This document shows, piece after piece, positions 33,379 through 44,020 of a stretch of DNA of 64,000 nucleotides. Source of the stretch: Silanimonas sp021297925 (GTDB lineage: Bacteria > Pseudomonadota > Gammaproteobacteria > Xanthomonadales > Xanthomonadaceae). Under the pieces are notes generated by a model. The model was not told the DNA's origin and made no database searches. It was given only the letters and a program-made list of their open reading frames with translations. The stretch covers positions 62,001 through 126,000 of the forward strand of contig JAPZTL010000008.1 of the NCBI GenBank assembly GCA_027532825.1, given 5' to 3'. How positions within the stretch are numbered: the first letter of the stretch is position 1; each line of letters starts with the position of its first letter. Position numbers and translations under genes: made by a program.

Positions 33379-34107
33379 GTGAAACGCCTCGCGCTGTGGG
33401 CGCTCGCGCTCGGCCTGTGCGCCCTGTTCGTCCGCGCCGGGTTCTGGCAGGCGGGTCGCGCCACCGAGAAGGAGGCGCAGCGGGCGGCCGCCACGGCGGT
33501 GCTGTCGGCCCGATCGCCGGTCCCGCTGGGTGAGGCCCGGCGACGCATGCCGGCCTGGGTCTCGATCGAGGGGCGATTCGCCGAGGCGCCGCCGCTCCGC
33601 TTGGACAACCAGCGCCGGGGCGAGCGGGTGGGCGTCCACGTCTACCGGGCGTTCGAAACCGTGGACGGATGGCAGCTCTGGGTCGATCTCGGCTGGCGTC
33701 CGCTGCCCCCCGACCGCCGACTCCCCGCCGAGACGGCCCTGCCGCCGGGCGGCGTCCGGCTAGCGGGCCTGCTGGTGCCGCCCCCTTCCGCGGGACTGCC
33801 GATCGGTCCGGCCCTGTCGCCGGCCCCGGACGGCGGTTGGCTGGCCTTGCGCCTGCCTCCCGACACCCTGGCCACGGCGTGGGGCCGTCCCGGCGTCGCG
33901 CCTGCCCCGATCTCCGCCGATGACCGCCGGATCGACACCGCGGTGCTCCGCCTCGATCCGGCCTTGCCGATCGGGTACGAACGCGACCTCGACCTGCTCG
34001 CGAATACGCTGTCCCCCGACAAGCACCGCGGCTACGCGCTGCAGTGGTTCGGCTTCGCCGTCGGTCTCCTCCTCCTTTCCCTTTACCTGCAGTTCCGCCG
34101 CCCATGA
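33379..34107 (+). CDS. SURF1 family cytochrome oxidase biogenesis protein
   Basis: A 242-residue protein from a GTG start at 33379. It has the SURF1 layout of two membrane helices at the ends (about 4-22 and 221-237) and a periplasmic domain between them. Family segments are FWQAGRATEKEA, PPLRLDNQRRGERVGVHVY, and LWVDLGWRPLPPDR. The terminal YALQWFGFAVGL is also typical. SURF1 proteins help place heme a in subunit I. It is divergent from the DUF2909 gene and overlaps the next gene by four bases. Confidence 0.92.
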   Translation: MKRLALWALALGLCALFVRAGFWQAGRATEKEAQRAAATAVLSARSPVPLGEARRRMPAWVSIEGRFAEAPPLRLDNQRRGERVGVHVYRAFETVDGWQLWVDLGWRPLPPDRRLPAETALPPGGVRLAGLLVPPPSAGLPIGPALSPAPDGGWLALRLPPDTLATAWGRPGVAPAPISADDRRIDTAVLRLDPALPIGYERDLDLLANTLSPDKHRGYALQWFGFAVGLLLLSLYLQFRRP

Positions 34108-34661
34108 AACCCCTTTGGAAGAGCCGCCTCACGATGATCGCGGTGGTGGTGATGTTCTTCGCCTCCTTCGGCTTGGCGCTGTACCTGATCCGCAGCGGCT
34201 GGCACCCAACGGCCACGCGCAACGCGGGCGAGTTGCTGGCGCCGCCGGCGGCCCTCGGCACGCTCGGTCTCCAGGCCGTGGACGGCACGCCTTATGTCGA
34301 ATGGGAGGCCGACCGCCGCCTGTGGCGGGTGATCGTGCTGCCCCCGGCATCCTGTGGCGAGCCTTGCTTGAAGCTGTCCGACACGCTCTACCGGGTCTGG
34401 GTGTCCGAAGGCCGCCACGCCGACCGCGTGCAGATCCTGTGGTTCGGCGAAGTGCCCCGCGGCGCCCCCGAGTACCGGGCCTTCCGCCCGATGCGGCCCT
34501 CAACGGCGCTGCGTGAGAAACTGCCGGCCTCGCACGTGGATGGCAGCCTCGCGGTGTACCTCATCGATCCCAATGGCTTCCTCGTGATGCGTTATGCACC
34601 GGGTTTCGACCCGACGGGCCTCCGCAAGGACCTCGCCCGACTGCTGAAGGTGACCGAGTGA
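34104..34661 (+). CDS. SCO-like membrane-anchored thioredoxin-fold protein
   Basis: A 185-residue protein with one N-terminal membrane helix (about 10-29) and a periplasmic thioredoxin-like domain. It has the SCO1-type CxxxC motif CGEPC (Cys84, Cys88) and the later strand AVYLIDPNGFLVMRY (150-164). The third copper ligand of SCO proteins, a His nine residues before the Asp of YLID, is replaced by Gly147; the only nearby His is His144. It may therefore act as a thiol reductase on CuA cysteines rather than as a copper carrier. It overlaps both SURF1 and ctaA genes. Confidence 0.75.
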   Translation: MKPLWKSRLTMIAVVVMFFASFGLALYLIRSGWHPTATRNAGELLAPPAALGTLGLQAVDGTPYVEWEADRRLWRVIVLPPASCGEPCLKLSDTLYRVWVSEGRHADRVQILWFGEVPRGAPEYRAFRPMRPSTALREKLPASHVDGSLAVYLIDPNGFLVMRYAPGFDPTGLRKDLARLLKVTE

Positions 34662-35788
34662 TGCCGGTGAAGCACTACCATCGCATCGCGTGGCTGGCGG
34701 TCCTGCTGACCTTCGCCGTCGTTTTCCTCGGCGGCTTCACGCGGCTCAACAACGCCGGCCTGAGCTGTCCGGACTGGCCGACCTGCTACGGCAAGGTCAC
34801 GTGGCCCGATGACCCGCATGAGATCGCGCATGCCAACGCGACCTTCGAGCGCGCCGTCGAAGTCGGGAAGGCGATCTTCGAACAAGTGCACCGCCACCTC
34901 GCGGCGACCCTCGGCCTGATGGTGCTGCTGCTGGCCGTGCTCGCGGTCCGCCGCAAGCCGCAGGGACTGCCGACGGTCGCCGTCGGTGCCTTGCTCGTGC
35001 TCGCGTCCATCTTCGCCTACATCAAGGTCGATCCGGTGTTCGCGCTGGCCCTCGCCGGCGCCGGCCAGCTGGTCTGGTTGAGCGGCCTGGTGCGCTGGAA
35101 CGACGCGGTCGCGCGCCTCGCGACGGGGCTCCTCATGCTCGTCACTTTCCAGGCGTTGCTGGGCATGTGGACGGTGGTCTGGCTGGTCAAGCCGGTCATC
35201 GTGATGAGCCATCTGATGGGCGGATTGACGACGTTCTCGCTCCTCGTCGTGCTCGCCTGGTGGACGACGCCCAACGCGGCGCGCGTCCACGCCGACGCCC
35301 CGCGTCTGCGCCTGCTGGTCGGGATCGGGCTGGTGCTGCTCGCCGTGCAGATCGCGCTCGGCGGATGGGTCGCCGCCAACTACGCGGCGCTGGCCTGCGG
35401 CCTGGATTTCCCGACCTGCAAGGGGTCGTGGTGGCCGACGATGGACTTCCGCGAAGGCTTCGTGCTGTGGCGTGGCATTGGCGTGGACTACGAAGGGGGC
35501 GTGCTGGACGCGGCCGCACGGGCCGCCATCCAGATGGCGCACCGCATCGGTGCCATCGTGGTGAGCCTGTACGTCGGATTCCTCGCCATCCGACTCGCGA
35601 TGACGCCGGGCTTCCGCACGGTGGGCATCACCTTGGGCGTGTTGCTCGTGGCGCAGGTCGCGCTGGGCATCGGCAACGTCGTGCTAGGCCTGCCGCTGTG
35701 GGTGGCGACCGCGCACCTGATGGTCGCCGTCCTGATGTTGTTCACCGTGGTCACGCTGCTCGCGCGCCTTCGCGCCCCGGAGGCCTGA
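34661..35788 (+). CDS. ctaA: Heme A synthase (COX15/CtaA)
   Basis: Oxidises the C8 methyl of heme O to the formyl group of heme A; 375 residues and about eight membrane helices. Heme-ligand histidines appear in EQVHRHLAATLG and QMAHRIGAIVVS, with two more in between (VIMSHLMGG) and near the end (VATAHLMVAV). Paired cysteines are present in CPDWPTC and CGLDFPTC, as in the two-cysteine-pair type. I chose ATG 34661, which shares one base with the previous stop; GTG 34658 is an alternative adding one residue. Confidence 0.95.
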   Translation: MPVKHYHRIAWLAVLLTFAVVFLGGFTRLNNAGLSCPDWPTCYGKVTWPDDPHEIAHANATFERAVEVGKAIFEQVHRHLAATLGLMVLLLAVLAVRRKPQGLPTVAVGALLVLASIFAYIKVDPVFALALAGAGQLVWLSGLVRWNDAVARLATGLLMLVTFQALLGMWTVVWLVKPVIVMSHLMGGLTTFSLLVVLAWWTTPNAARVHADAPRLRLLVGIGLVLLAVQIALGGWVAANYAALACGLDFPTCKGSWWPTMDFREGFVLWRGIGVDYEGGVLDAAARAAIQMAHRIGAIVVSLYVGFLAIRLAMTPGFRTVGITLGVLLVAQVALGIGNVVLGLPLWVATAHLMVAVLMLFTVVTLLARLRAPEA

Positions 35789-35792
35789 GCCG

Positions 35793-36755
35793 ATGCCGGG
35801 CTCCGTCGCCGCCCAGTACTGGGAACTGACCAAGCCGCGCGTGGTGGCGCTGATCGTCTTCACCGCGGTGATCGGCATGTTCCTCGCCACGCCGGAGCTG
35901 CCGGGATGGCGCGCGCTGGTGCTGGGCTCGCTGGGCATCTGGCTGGCCGCGGCCTCCGCGGCGGCGATCAACCACCTGCTCGACCAGCGCATCGACGCGG
36001 TGATGGCGCGCACCCAGCATCGTCCGCTGCCCACCGGCTCGCTGACCGCCACGCAGGTGCTCGCCTTCGCCATCGCGCTCGGCGCGGTGTCGATGCTGAT
36101 CCTCTCGCTGTGGGTCAATCCGCTGACCGCGGCGCTCACCTTCGCTTCGCTGATCGGCTACGCCATCATCTACACGGGCTACCTCAAGCGGGCCACGCCG
36201 CAGAACATCGTCATCGGCGGGCTGGCCGGCGCCGCACCACCGCTGCTGGGCTGGGCCGCGGTGAAAGGCTGGCCGGAAGGCGCCGGCTTCGCCGCGCTGT
36301 TCGACGCCCCGCACGACTACCACCACGCCCTCCTGCTGGTGCTGATCATCTTCGTGTGGACGCCGCCGCATTTCTGGGCGCTGGCGATCTACCGCCGCGA
36401 CGACTACGCCCGCGCGATGGTGCCGATGCTGCCGGTCACCCACGGGGTCGAGTACACCCGCTGGCAGATCCTGTTCTACACGCTGCTGCTGGTCGCCGCG
36501 ACGCTGATGCCCTACGCCGCCGGCATGAGCGGGCTGTTCTACCTCGGCGGTGCACTCGTGCTCGGCGGCGTGTTCCTCTACTACGCCGTGCGTCTGTTCA
36601 ACCCGCCCGACCCGATGTACCCGATGCGGGTGTTCAACTACTCGATCATCTACCTGATGGTGCTGTTCGCTTTCCTGCTGGTCGATCACTACCTGGTGGA
36701 CGAGGCGCCGGCCGTCGACGCGACGCCGGGCCTGAGCTTCGAACGGGTGGGTTGA
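35793..36755 (+). CDS. ctaB: Protoheme IX farnesyltransferase (heme O synthase)
   Basis: UbiA-superfamily prenyltransferase that attaches farnesyl to heme B, giving the heme O used by CtaA; 320 residues and about nine membrane helices. The first Mg-diphosphate motif reads NHLLDQRIDAVMARTQHRPL, with Asn60, Asp64 and Asp68. The second region FVWTPPHFWALAIYRRDDYA is equally typical. It starts four bases after ctaA and finishes the SURF1-SCO-ctaA-ctaB transcript. Together with ctaA it supplies heme A to subunit I. Confidence 0.96.
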   Translation: MPGSVAAQYWELTKPRVVALIVFTAVIGMFLATPELPGWRALVLGSLGIWLAAASAAAINHLLDQRIDAVMARTQHRPLPTGSLTATQVLAFAIALGAVSMLILSLWVNPLTAALTFASLIGYAIIYTGYLKRATPQNIVIGGLAGAAPPLLGWAAVKGWPEGAGFAALFDAPHDYHHALLLVLIIFVWTPPHFWALAIYRRDDYARAMVPMLPVTHGVEYTRWQILFYTLLLVAATLMPYAAGMSGLFYLGGALVLGGVFLYYAVRLFNPPDPMYPMRVFNYSIIYLMVLFAFLLVDHYLVDEAPAVDATPGLSFERVG

Positions 36756-36808
36756 AGCGGCGGCGGCTGAGCCCCAGTTCCAGGTGACGCCCCCGATGGA
36801 TCGTCGCC

Positions 36809-37675
36809 ATGCGCAGCACGCGCTTCCACCTCTGGATTGCCGGCCTGCTGGTGTTCGCCGCACTCGGCGCCGCGGCGCGTGCGACAGCGCCCCCGGCCAA
36901 CGCTGCGGACCTGCTTCCCGACGCACACGAGGCCCGCGTGCTGGTTCTGGGCGAACTGCACGGAACGAATGAAGCCCCGGCGCTGGCCGCCGCGGTGGTG
37001 CGGCAGCGGCTGGATGCCGGCCTGCCGGTGACGCTGGCGCTGGAAGTGCACGCCGCGGAGCAGCCGCGGCTCGACGCGTTCCTGGCTTCGAATGGCGATG
37101 ACGCCGCGCGCACGGCGCTGCTGTGCGGTGATTTCTGGCAGGTGCCCGCCGAGCGCAGCGACGGTCGACGCAGCGTGGCGATGCTGGCGCTGCTCGAGTC
37201 GATGCAGCGGTTTCGCGCTGCTGGGCACGACGTGCGCGTGCTGGCCTTCGACGCCGGCAACGCGGGCGGCGGGGCGCCGCGGCGCAACCAGCGCATGGCG
37301 GCGGTGCTTCGCGAGGCGATCGCGCGCGATCCGCAGCGCGCGTTCGTCGTGCTTGCAGGCAACTACCACCTGCGGCGTGTCACGCCCGATCGTATGGGCG
37401 GCCTGTTGTCTGGCGAGTCTCCGCCGGTGCCGACGATGGCGCACTTGGCCGATTTGCCCGTGTTCCGCGTCAATGTCACGGCCCGGGACGGCGAGTTCTG
37501 GGCCTGCATGGGCGGCGCGTGCGGGCCGCAGCCGGTGGGTCCGCGCGGCATCTGGGGCGGCGACGAGGCAGGCGCGCCGCGCTACCGACAAACGCCCGAG
37601 GACGCCGGCCGTTACGATGCGCAGCTCATGCTGCCGCGCTTCAGCGTCGCGGCCCCCGTGGCGGTCGAGCCTTGA
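36809..37675 (+). CDS. Secreted ChaN/Tiki-like protein
   Basis: A 288-residue exported protein with signal peptide to about residue 25; no lipobox. The fold is recognisable as the ChaN/EreA/Tiki superfamily: VLVLGELHGTNEAP (Glu49, His51), ALEVHAAEQPRLDAFL, CGDFWQVP, VLAFDAGN and VLAGNYHLRRV. ChaN of Campylobacter binds heme, and Tiki proteins are metalloproteases; which applies here cannot be told. The position 53 bases after the heme O synthase gene makes a heme link attractive but unproven. The C terminus after 225 contains paired cysteines (CMGGAC). Confidence 0.7.
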   Translation: MRSTRFHLWIAGLLVFAALGAAARATAPPANAADLLPDAHEARVLVLGELHGTNEAPALAAAVVRQRLDAGLPVTLALEVHAAEQPRLDAFLASNGDDAARTALLCGDFWQVPAERSDGRRSVAMLALLESMQRFRAAGHDVRVLAFDAGNAGGGAPRRNQRMAAVLREAIARDPQRAFVVLAGNYHLRRVTPDRMGGLLSGESPPVPTMAHLADLPVFRVNVTARDGEFWACMGGACGPQPVGPRGIWGGDEAGAPRYRQTPEDAGRYDAQLMLPRFSVAAPVAVEP

Positions 37676-37760
37676 CGAACGGCGGGCCCGTCGGCGCGTT
37701 CGTCCCCCGGCGCTAGACTGGCGGCGGGCCGGCCCGGTCCGTCGAGCCGCTGGAGCGGGC

Positions 37761-39373
37761 ATGCAGCTGCGTCGCAGCAACATCGGGAAGCTCGCCGCGC
37801 GTCGCTTCGACGTGCTGGTGATCGGCGGCGGCGTCAACGGCGCCGTCGCCGCTGCGGCGCTCTCGGGCAAAGGGGCTTCGGTGGCCCTCATCGACCAGCG
37901 CGATTTCGCCGGGTTCACCAGCCAGCATTCGAGCAATCTCGCGTGGGGTGGCATCAAGTACCTCGAGAGCCGCGAGTTCGGCCTGGTGCGCGACCTCTGC
38001 CAGAGCCGCAACCGGCTTCTCGAGGCCTACCCCTCGCGGGTGCTGCCCATTCGCTTCTTCTCGACGCTGGATCGCGGCTTCCGCTTCCCGCCGCGCCTCG
38101 TCTGGGCCGGCGCATGGCTGTACTGGCTCTTCGGCAATGCCCGCACCGCGCCGCCGCGCTGGTTGTCGAGGGCCGCGATCGAGCGCGAGGAGCCGGTGGT
38201 GGGCACCGCGCGCTACGCCGGCGGGCTCGAGTATTCCGACGCCTACCTGCACGACAACGACGCCCGCTTCGTCTTCCAGTTCGTGCGCTCGGCGATGGAC
38301 CGGGGCTGCATCGCGGCGAACTATGTCGAATCGCTGGGCGCGCAACGGGTCGATGGCGAATGGGCGACGCGGGCACGCGACGGGATCTCCAGCGCGGCGT
38401 TCGAGATCCGCTCGACCGTGCTGGTCAATGCCGCCGGGCCCTTCGTCGACGCCCACAACGGCCTCACCGGTGAGCGCACGGCGCACCGGCACGTCTTCTC
38501 GAAGGGCATCCACCTCGTCGTGCCGCGCATCACCTCGAGTCGGCGCATCCTGACCTTCTTCGCCGACGATGGCCGGCTGTTCTTCGCCATCCCGATGGGC
38601 CTGCGCACCTGCGTCGGTACGACCGACACGCGGGTGGCATCACCGCACACCGGCGTGACCGACGAGGATCGGCAGTTCGTCCTCGACAACATCAACAAGC
38701 GGCTGAACCTCGCGACGCCGCTGACCCGCGCCGACATCATCGCCGAGCGCTGCGGCGTGCGGCCGCTGGTGGTGAAGACGGACGGCACGGCCGCCGATGG
38801 CGACGACTGGCTGCAGATGTCGCGCCGGCACCAGATCGACGTGAACCCGGCCAACGCACACCTGAGCGTGTTCGGCGGCAAGCTCACCGACTGCATCAAC
38901 GTCGGTGACGAAATCGCCGACCACGTCGCGGCGATGGGCGTGGCCCTGCCGCATGCCGGCTACCGCTGGTATGGCGAACCGCATCCCAGCGTGCGCGAGG
39001 AATACCTGCACCAGGCGCGGCTGATGGACCTCGACAGCTACACCTCGCCGCAGTCGATCGAGCGCCTGAGCAGCCGCCTGTGGCGTCGCTACGACCAGCA
39101 GGCCTTCGAGCTGCTCGCCGACATCCGCGAGGACCCGCGGCAGGCCGAGGTGTTGATCGAAGGCACCGACTACCTGCGCTGCGAGATCCGCCTCGCCAAG
39201 CAGCAGGAGATGATCACCAAGCTCGAGGATTTCCTGCGCCGGCGCTCGAAGATCGCCCTCGTCGTTCGCCGCGAGGACATCCGCGCCGCGAAAGGCCTGA
39301 TGGAGGCCTGCGAGATCCTGTTCGGGCCGGACGCGCAGGCCAAGTTCGACGAGTACTTCGAGGAGCATCCGTG

Positions 39374-39374
<1 letters not shown>
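37761..39374 (+). CDS. glpD: Glycerol-3-phosphate dehydrogenase (aerobic type)
   Basis: FAD enzyme on the inner face of the membrane that oxidises glycerol 3-phosphate to dihydroxyacetone phosphate and reduces quinone. The 537-residue product has the FAD motif VLVIGGGVNGAVA at 18-30 and the family segment HSSNLAWGGIKYLE at 56-69. It also has VLVNAAGPFVD, IPMGLRTCVGTTDT and SVFGGKLTDCINVGDE. A TAGACT hexamer at 37714-37719 may be the -10 box. The gene shares its last base with the glpK start, so the two are coupled. Glycerol facilitator and repressor genes are not nearby. Confidence 0.95.
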
Positions 39375-40879
<1,505 letters not shown>

Positions 40880-40885
40880 GGCGGC

Positions 40886-42841
40886 TTACTCGGCGAGCAG
40901 GTGCCGTTGCCAGAACATCATGGTGGCGGCGTTGAACCAGTCGGCGTTGCCCTTCTTGGCGAAGCCGTGGCCTTCGTCGGTGAACACCAGGTACCAGACG
41001 TCCCGGCCGTTCGCGCGGACGGCCCGGACGATCTGGTCGGCCTCCGAGATCGGCACGCGCGGGTCGTTGGCGCCCTGCGCGACGAAGAGCGGCGCGGCGA
41101 TGCGGCCGGCGTTGTTCAGCGGCGCGATCTCCTGCATGAACGCGCGCATGGCCGGGTCGCGCTCGTCGCCGTACTCCACGCGGCGGAGGTCCCTTCGGTA
41201 GGACTCGGTGGCCTCGAGGAAGGTCACGAAGTTCGAGATGCCCACCACGTTGATGCCGGCGGCGATCCGTTCCGGATAGTCGACCATCGTCGCCAGCACC
41301 ATGTAACCGCCGTAGCTGCCGCCCGAGACGCCGACGCGAGACGCGTCGAGCTCGGGCTGCGCCGCGATCCAGTCGAGCAGCGCGCCGATGTCCTTCACCG
41401 AATCCTTCCGTTTGAAGCCATTGTCGAGCTGCAGGTAGGTCTTGCCATACCCGGATGAGCCGCGCACGTTCGGGACGAGGACGGCGATGCCCATCTCGTT
41501 GACGAGATACTGGATGCTGGGGCTGAAACTCGGGAAGGCCTGCGCCTCCGGGCCGCCGTGGATCTGGATGACCACCGGAAGCTTCCTGCCCTCGGGCACG
41601 TTCGCGGGGCGGTAGTAGAACGCCGGCACCGAGAGGCCATCGAAGCTCTCGTAGCGGACCAGGCTCGGGGCGACGAAGCGCGAGGTGTCGAGGCCGCCGA
41701 CTTCGCTCTGCGTCCAGCGCGTCAGCGTCCTCGCGGCGATGTCGATCACATGCACGTCGCTGGGCGAGGTGGCGGTGTTGAGCGTGACCGCGATCCGCGT
41801 TCCGTCCGGCGAGAAGCCGAACCCGCCGATGACGCCGACGGGCAGGTCCGGCAGCGCGACCTCGCGATGGTCAGGCAGCGTGCGCAGGTGCAGCTTGCCG
41901 ATGCCGTCCTCGTTGGTGGCGAACACCAGGTGCTTGCCGTCGTCGGCGATGTCGACGCCGGTGACATCCCACGAAATGCCGCTGCTGAGCATGATCGGTT
42001 TCGCCATGCCCGGCGCGTGGTAGCGCAGGGTGCGGAACTCGGTGCCTTCGTCGCTGGTGTAGTAGGCGCCCTTGCCGTCCGGGGCGTAGCGGAAGGGGCC
42101 GAACGCCGCCTTGCCGCCGTCGACGGGGAACATCGTGAGCCGGCCGGTGGCGAGGTCGAGCTCGCCGGGGTAGGTCTCGTTGATCGAGACGGTGCGCTGC
42201 ACGAGGAGCTTGCGGCCGTCGCGGGAGAAGTCGGTGGCGAACCAAGTCCCCCCTTGGCTCAACACGTTTCGCGGGGCACTGTCGCTTGCTTGGATCCAGA
42301 TGTCGCTGTCGCGTCCGTTCCTCATCGTGCTGGTGAAGGCCACTTGCGTGCCGTCGTGTGACCACAGCGGCGCCTCGTTTCGCGAGCGGCCGCCGTCGGT
42401 GATGCGCATGGCCTCGCGCGTGGCGAGGTCGTAGCGGTAGAGCTGCCAGAACTCCGAGCCGCCTTCGTCCTTCCCGAACACGAAACCGCCGCGGCCCGGC
42501 TGCGCCTGCACGGCCACGGTGGGCTCGCGGTAGAAGGTGATCTGCTCGCGCATGCCCATGGGCTGCGCCACGCGGTGCACCTGGTTGGTCTCGCCGAAGC
42601 GCGTGGTGACGAGGATCGCGTCGTTGCCGGACCAGCCGGCGAAGTTCGCGCCTCGGGTGTTCTGGTAGCGGTTCAGCCGTTCAAGCAGGGCCGCCGGCGG
42701 GGCCGGGATGTTCTCGCTGATGCGGGTGCCCACCTGCTCGCGTTGCACCGGGGGCGCGCCGGCAGCGGAGGTCGCCGGGACGAGCATCAGGGCCAGCAGG
42801 GCGGTCAGGGCGAGGGGAACGGTGCGGCGGGGTCGCGACAT
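40886..42841 (-). CDS. Secreted S9 family peptidase (second copy)
   Basis: A 651-residue exported serine peptidase. The signal peptide ends near PATSAAG (residue 28). A seven-bladed propeller occupies about 60-390, with PLWSHDGTQVAFTS and GFSPDGTRIAVTLN as blade segments. The catalytic domain has IQIHGGPE, Ser509 in SGGSYGGYM, Asp593 in GANDPRVP and His625 in DEGHGF. It is only moderately similar to the S9 enzyme at 10610 in the propeller, but the catalytic domains are clearly related. It is convergent with glpK. A TAGCCT hexamer on the minus strand, about 30 bases upstream, may be its -10 box. Confidence 0.9.
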   Translation of the reverse strand: MSRPRRTVPLALTALLALMLVPATSAAGAPPVQREQVGTRISENIPAPPAALLERLNRYQNTRGANFAGWSGNDAILVTTRFGETNQVHRVAQPMGMREQITFYREPTVAVQAQPGRGGFVFGKDEGGSEFWQLYRYDLATREAMRITDGGRSRNEAPLWSHDGTQVAFTSTMRNGRDSDIWIQASDSAPRNVLSQGGTWFATDFSRDGRKLLVQRTVSINETYPGELDLATGRLTMFPVDGGKAAFGPFRYAPDGKGAYYTSDEGTEFRTLRYHAPGMAKPIMLSSGISWDVTGVDIADDGKHLVFATNEDGIGKLHLRTLPDHREVALPDLPVGVIGGFGFSPDGTRIAVTLNTATSPSDVHVIDIAARTLTRWTQSEVGGLDTSRFVAPSLVRYESFDGLSVPAFYYRPANVPEGRKLPVVIQIHGGPEAQAFPSFSPSIQYLVNEMGIAVLVPNVRGSSGYGKTYLQLDNGFKRKDSVKDIGALLDWIAAQPELDASRVGVSGGSYGGYMVLATMVDYPERIAAGINVVGISNFVTFLEATESYRRDLRRVEYGDERDPAMRAFMQEIAPLNNAGRIAAPLFVAQGANDPRVPISEADQIVRAVRANGRDVWYLVFTDEGHGFAKKGNADWFNAATMMFWQRHLLAE

Positions 42842-42897
42842 GGCGGTTCGGGACGGCAAAGGGCACCGGAGGCTAACAGCCCGCCGGGGGGGCGCCG

Positions 42898-43962
42898 TCA
42901 CGATGTGGCGAAGAGCGGGTCCTGGAGCGTCGGTGCCTCGTCCTCGAACTGCGCGAGACCGACGCCCACGAGCCGGTAGCGCGTGCGGGGCGGGAGGTCG
43001 ACGCGGTCGCGCAGTGCCAGCGCGGCCTCGGCGAGGGCCGTGGCCGAGTCCGGCATTCGTTCGGGGCTTTGGCTGCGCGTGAGAGTCTGGAAATCGGCGG
43101 TCTTCAGCTTCAACTGCACCGTGCGCGGCCGACGCGATTCGCGCGCCGCCTGCGTCCAGACGCGTTCCGCGAGCCGGACGATGGTCGCCCCCAGCTCGTC
43201 GAGGTGGTGGTCCTCGGCGAAGGTGTCCTCCGCCGACAGGGACTGCCGCACCCGCGAGGGCACGACCGGATCGTCGTCGATGCCGCGCGCGAGCTCGGCG
43301 AGACGGAGGCCCCAGCGACCGAACTTGTGCACGAGCAGGGGCGTCGGCACGGCGCGCAGCTCGCCGACCGTGTGCAGGGCCATCGCCGCGAGCTTCTCGG
43401 CCATCACCTGCCCGACGCCCGGCAAGCGCCCGACGGGCAGCGGCGTGAGGAAGGACAGCACGCGCTCCGGAGGCACGACATGCAGGCCGTCGGGCTTGCG
43501 GTGGTCGGCGGCGATCTTGGCGACGAACTTGTTCGGCGCCACCCCGGCCGAGGCGGTGAGCGCCAGTTCCTCGCGGATGCTTGCACGGATCGCGCGCGCG
43601 ACGTCGGTGGCGGTCGCGAGGCCCTGGTGGTTGGTGGTGACGTCGAGGTAGGCCTCGTCGAGCGAGAGCGGTTCGATGCGGTCGGTGTGGCGCTCGAGGA
43701 TGGCGTGGACCTGCCGCGACACCGCCTTGTAGCGGGTGAAATCGGGCGGCACGAAGACCGCGTTCGGGCAGAGCCGCTCCGCGCGGATGGCGGGCATCGC
43801 CGAACGCACGCCGAACGTGCGGGCCTCGTAGCTGGCGGCACACACGACCGATCGCGCACCCTTCCACGCCACCACCACGGGGCGGCCGCGCAGCGCCGGG
43901 TCGTCGCGCTGCTCCACCGAGGCATAGAACGCGTCCATGTCGATGTGCACGATGCGTCGCAT
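42898..43962 (-). CDS. dinB: DNA polymerase IV (Y family)
   Basis: Error-prone translesion polymerase of 354 residues. Catalytic metal ligands are visible: Asp8 in HIDMDAFYASVE, and Asp102/Glu103 in LSLDEAYLDVT. The thumb helix-hairpin-helix is LPVGRLPGVGQVMAEKLAAM, and the little-finger domain follows to about 340. The steric gate lies in DAFYASVE, as usual. The C terminus ends with a short acidic tail (DEAPTLQDPLFATS) that could be a clamp-binding end. No LexA-type SOS box is evident upstream; instead there is a -10-like hexamer six bases before the ATG. Confidence 0.95.
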   Translation of the reverse strand: MRRIVHIDMDAFYASVEQRDDPALRGRPVVVAWKGARSVVCAASYEARTFGVRSAMPAIRAERLCPNAVFVPPDFTRYKAVSRQVHAILERHTDRIEPLSLDEAYLDVTTNHQGLATATDVARAIRASIREELALTASAGVAPNKFVAKIAADHRKPDGLHVVPPERVLSFLTPLPVGRLPGVGQVMAEKLAAMALHTVGELRAVPTPLLVHKFGRWGLRLAELARGIDDDPVVPSRVRQSLSAEDTFAEDHHLDELGATIVRLAERVWTQAARESRRPRTVQLKLKTADFQTLTRSQSPERMPDSATALAEAALALRDRVDLPPRTRYRLVGVGLAQFEDEAPTLQDPLFATS

Positions 43963-43968
43963 CGGGGA

Positions 43969-43974
43969 AGCATA
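43969..43974 (-). promoter_or_regulatory. Candidate -10 element of dinB, leaderless geometry
   Basis: TATGCT on the minus strand, separated from the dinB ATG by exactly six bases. The predicted transcript would begin at the start codon. The same geometry is seen at ubiE, the DNA glycosylase and the gene at 55586. Confidence 0.42.
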
Positions 43975-44020
43975 GCGGCCGCGTCACGCCGCCGACACGG
44001 GCGCGCGGCAGGCTGGCGTG

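Noticed and set aside
37092..37760. Extended N terminus of glpD overlapping the ChaN-like gene
   Set aside because: The GlpD homology starts at 37761; the upstream codons are a shifted frame of the ChaN-like gene.
43963..44020. SOS (LexA) operator between dinB and glpQ
   Set aside because: No CTGT-N8-ACAG or TTAGTAGTAATACTACTAA-like palindrome is present in this gap.
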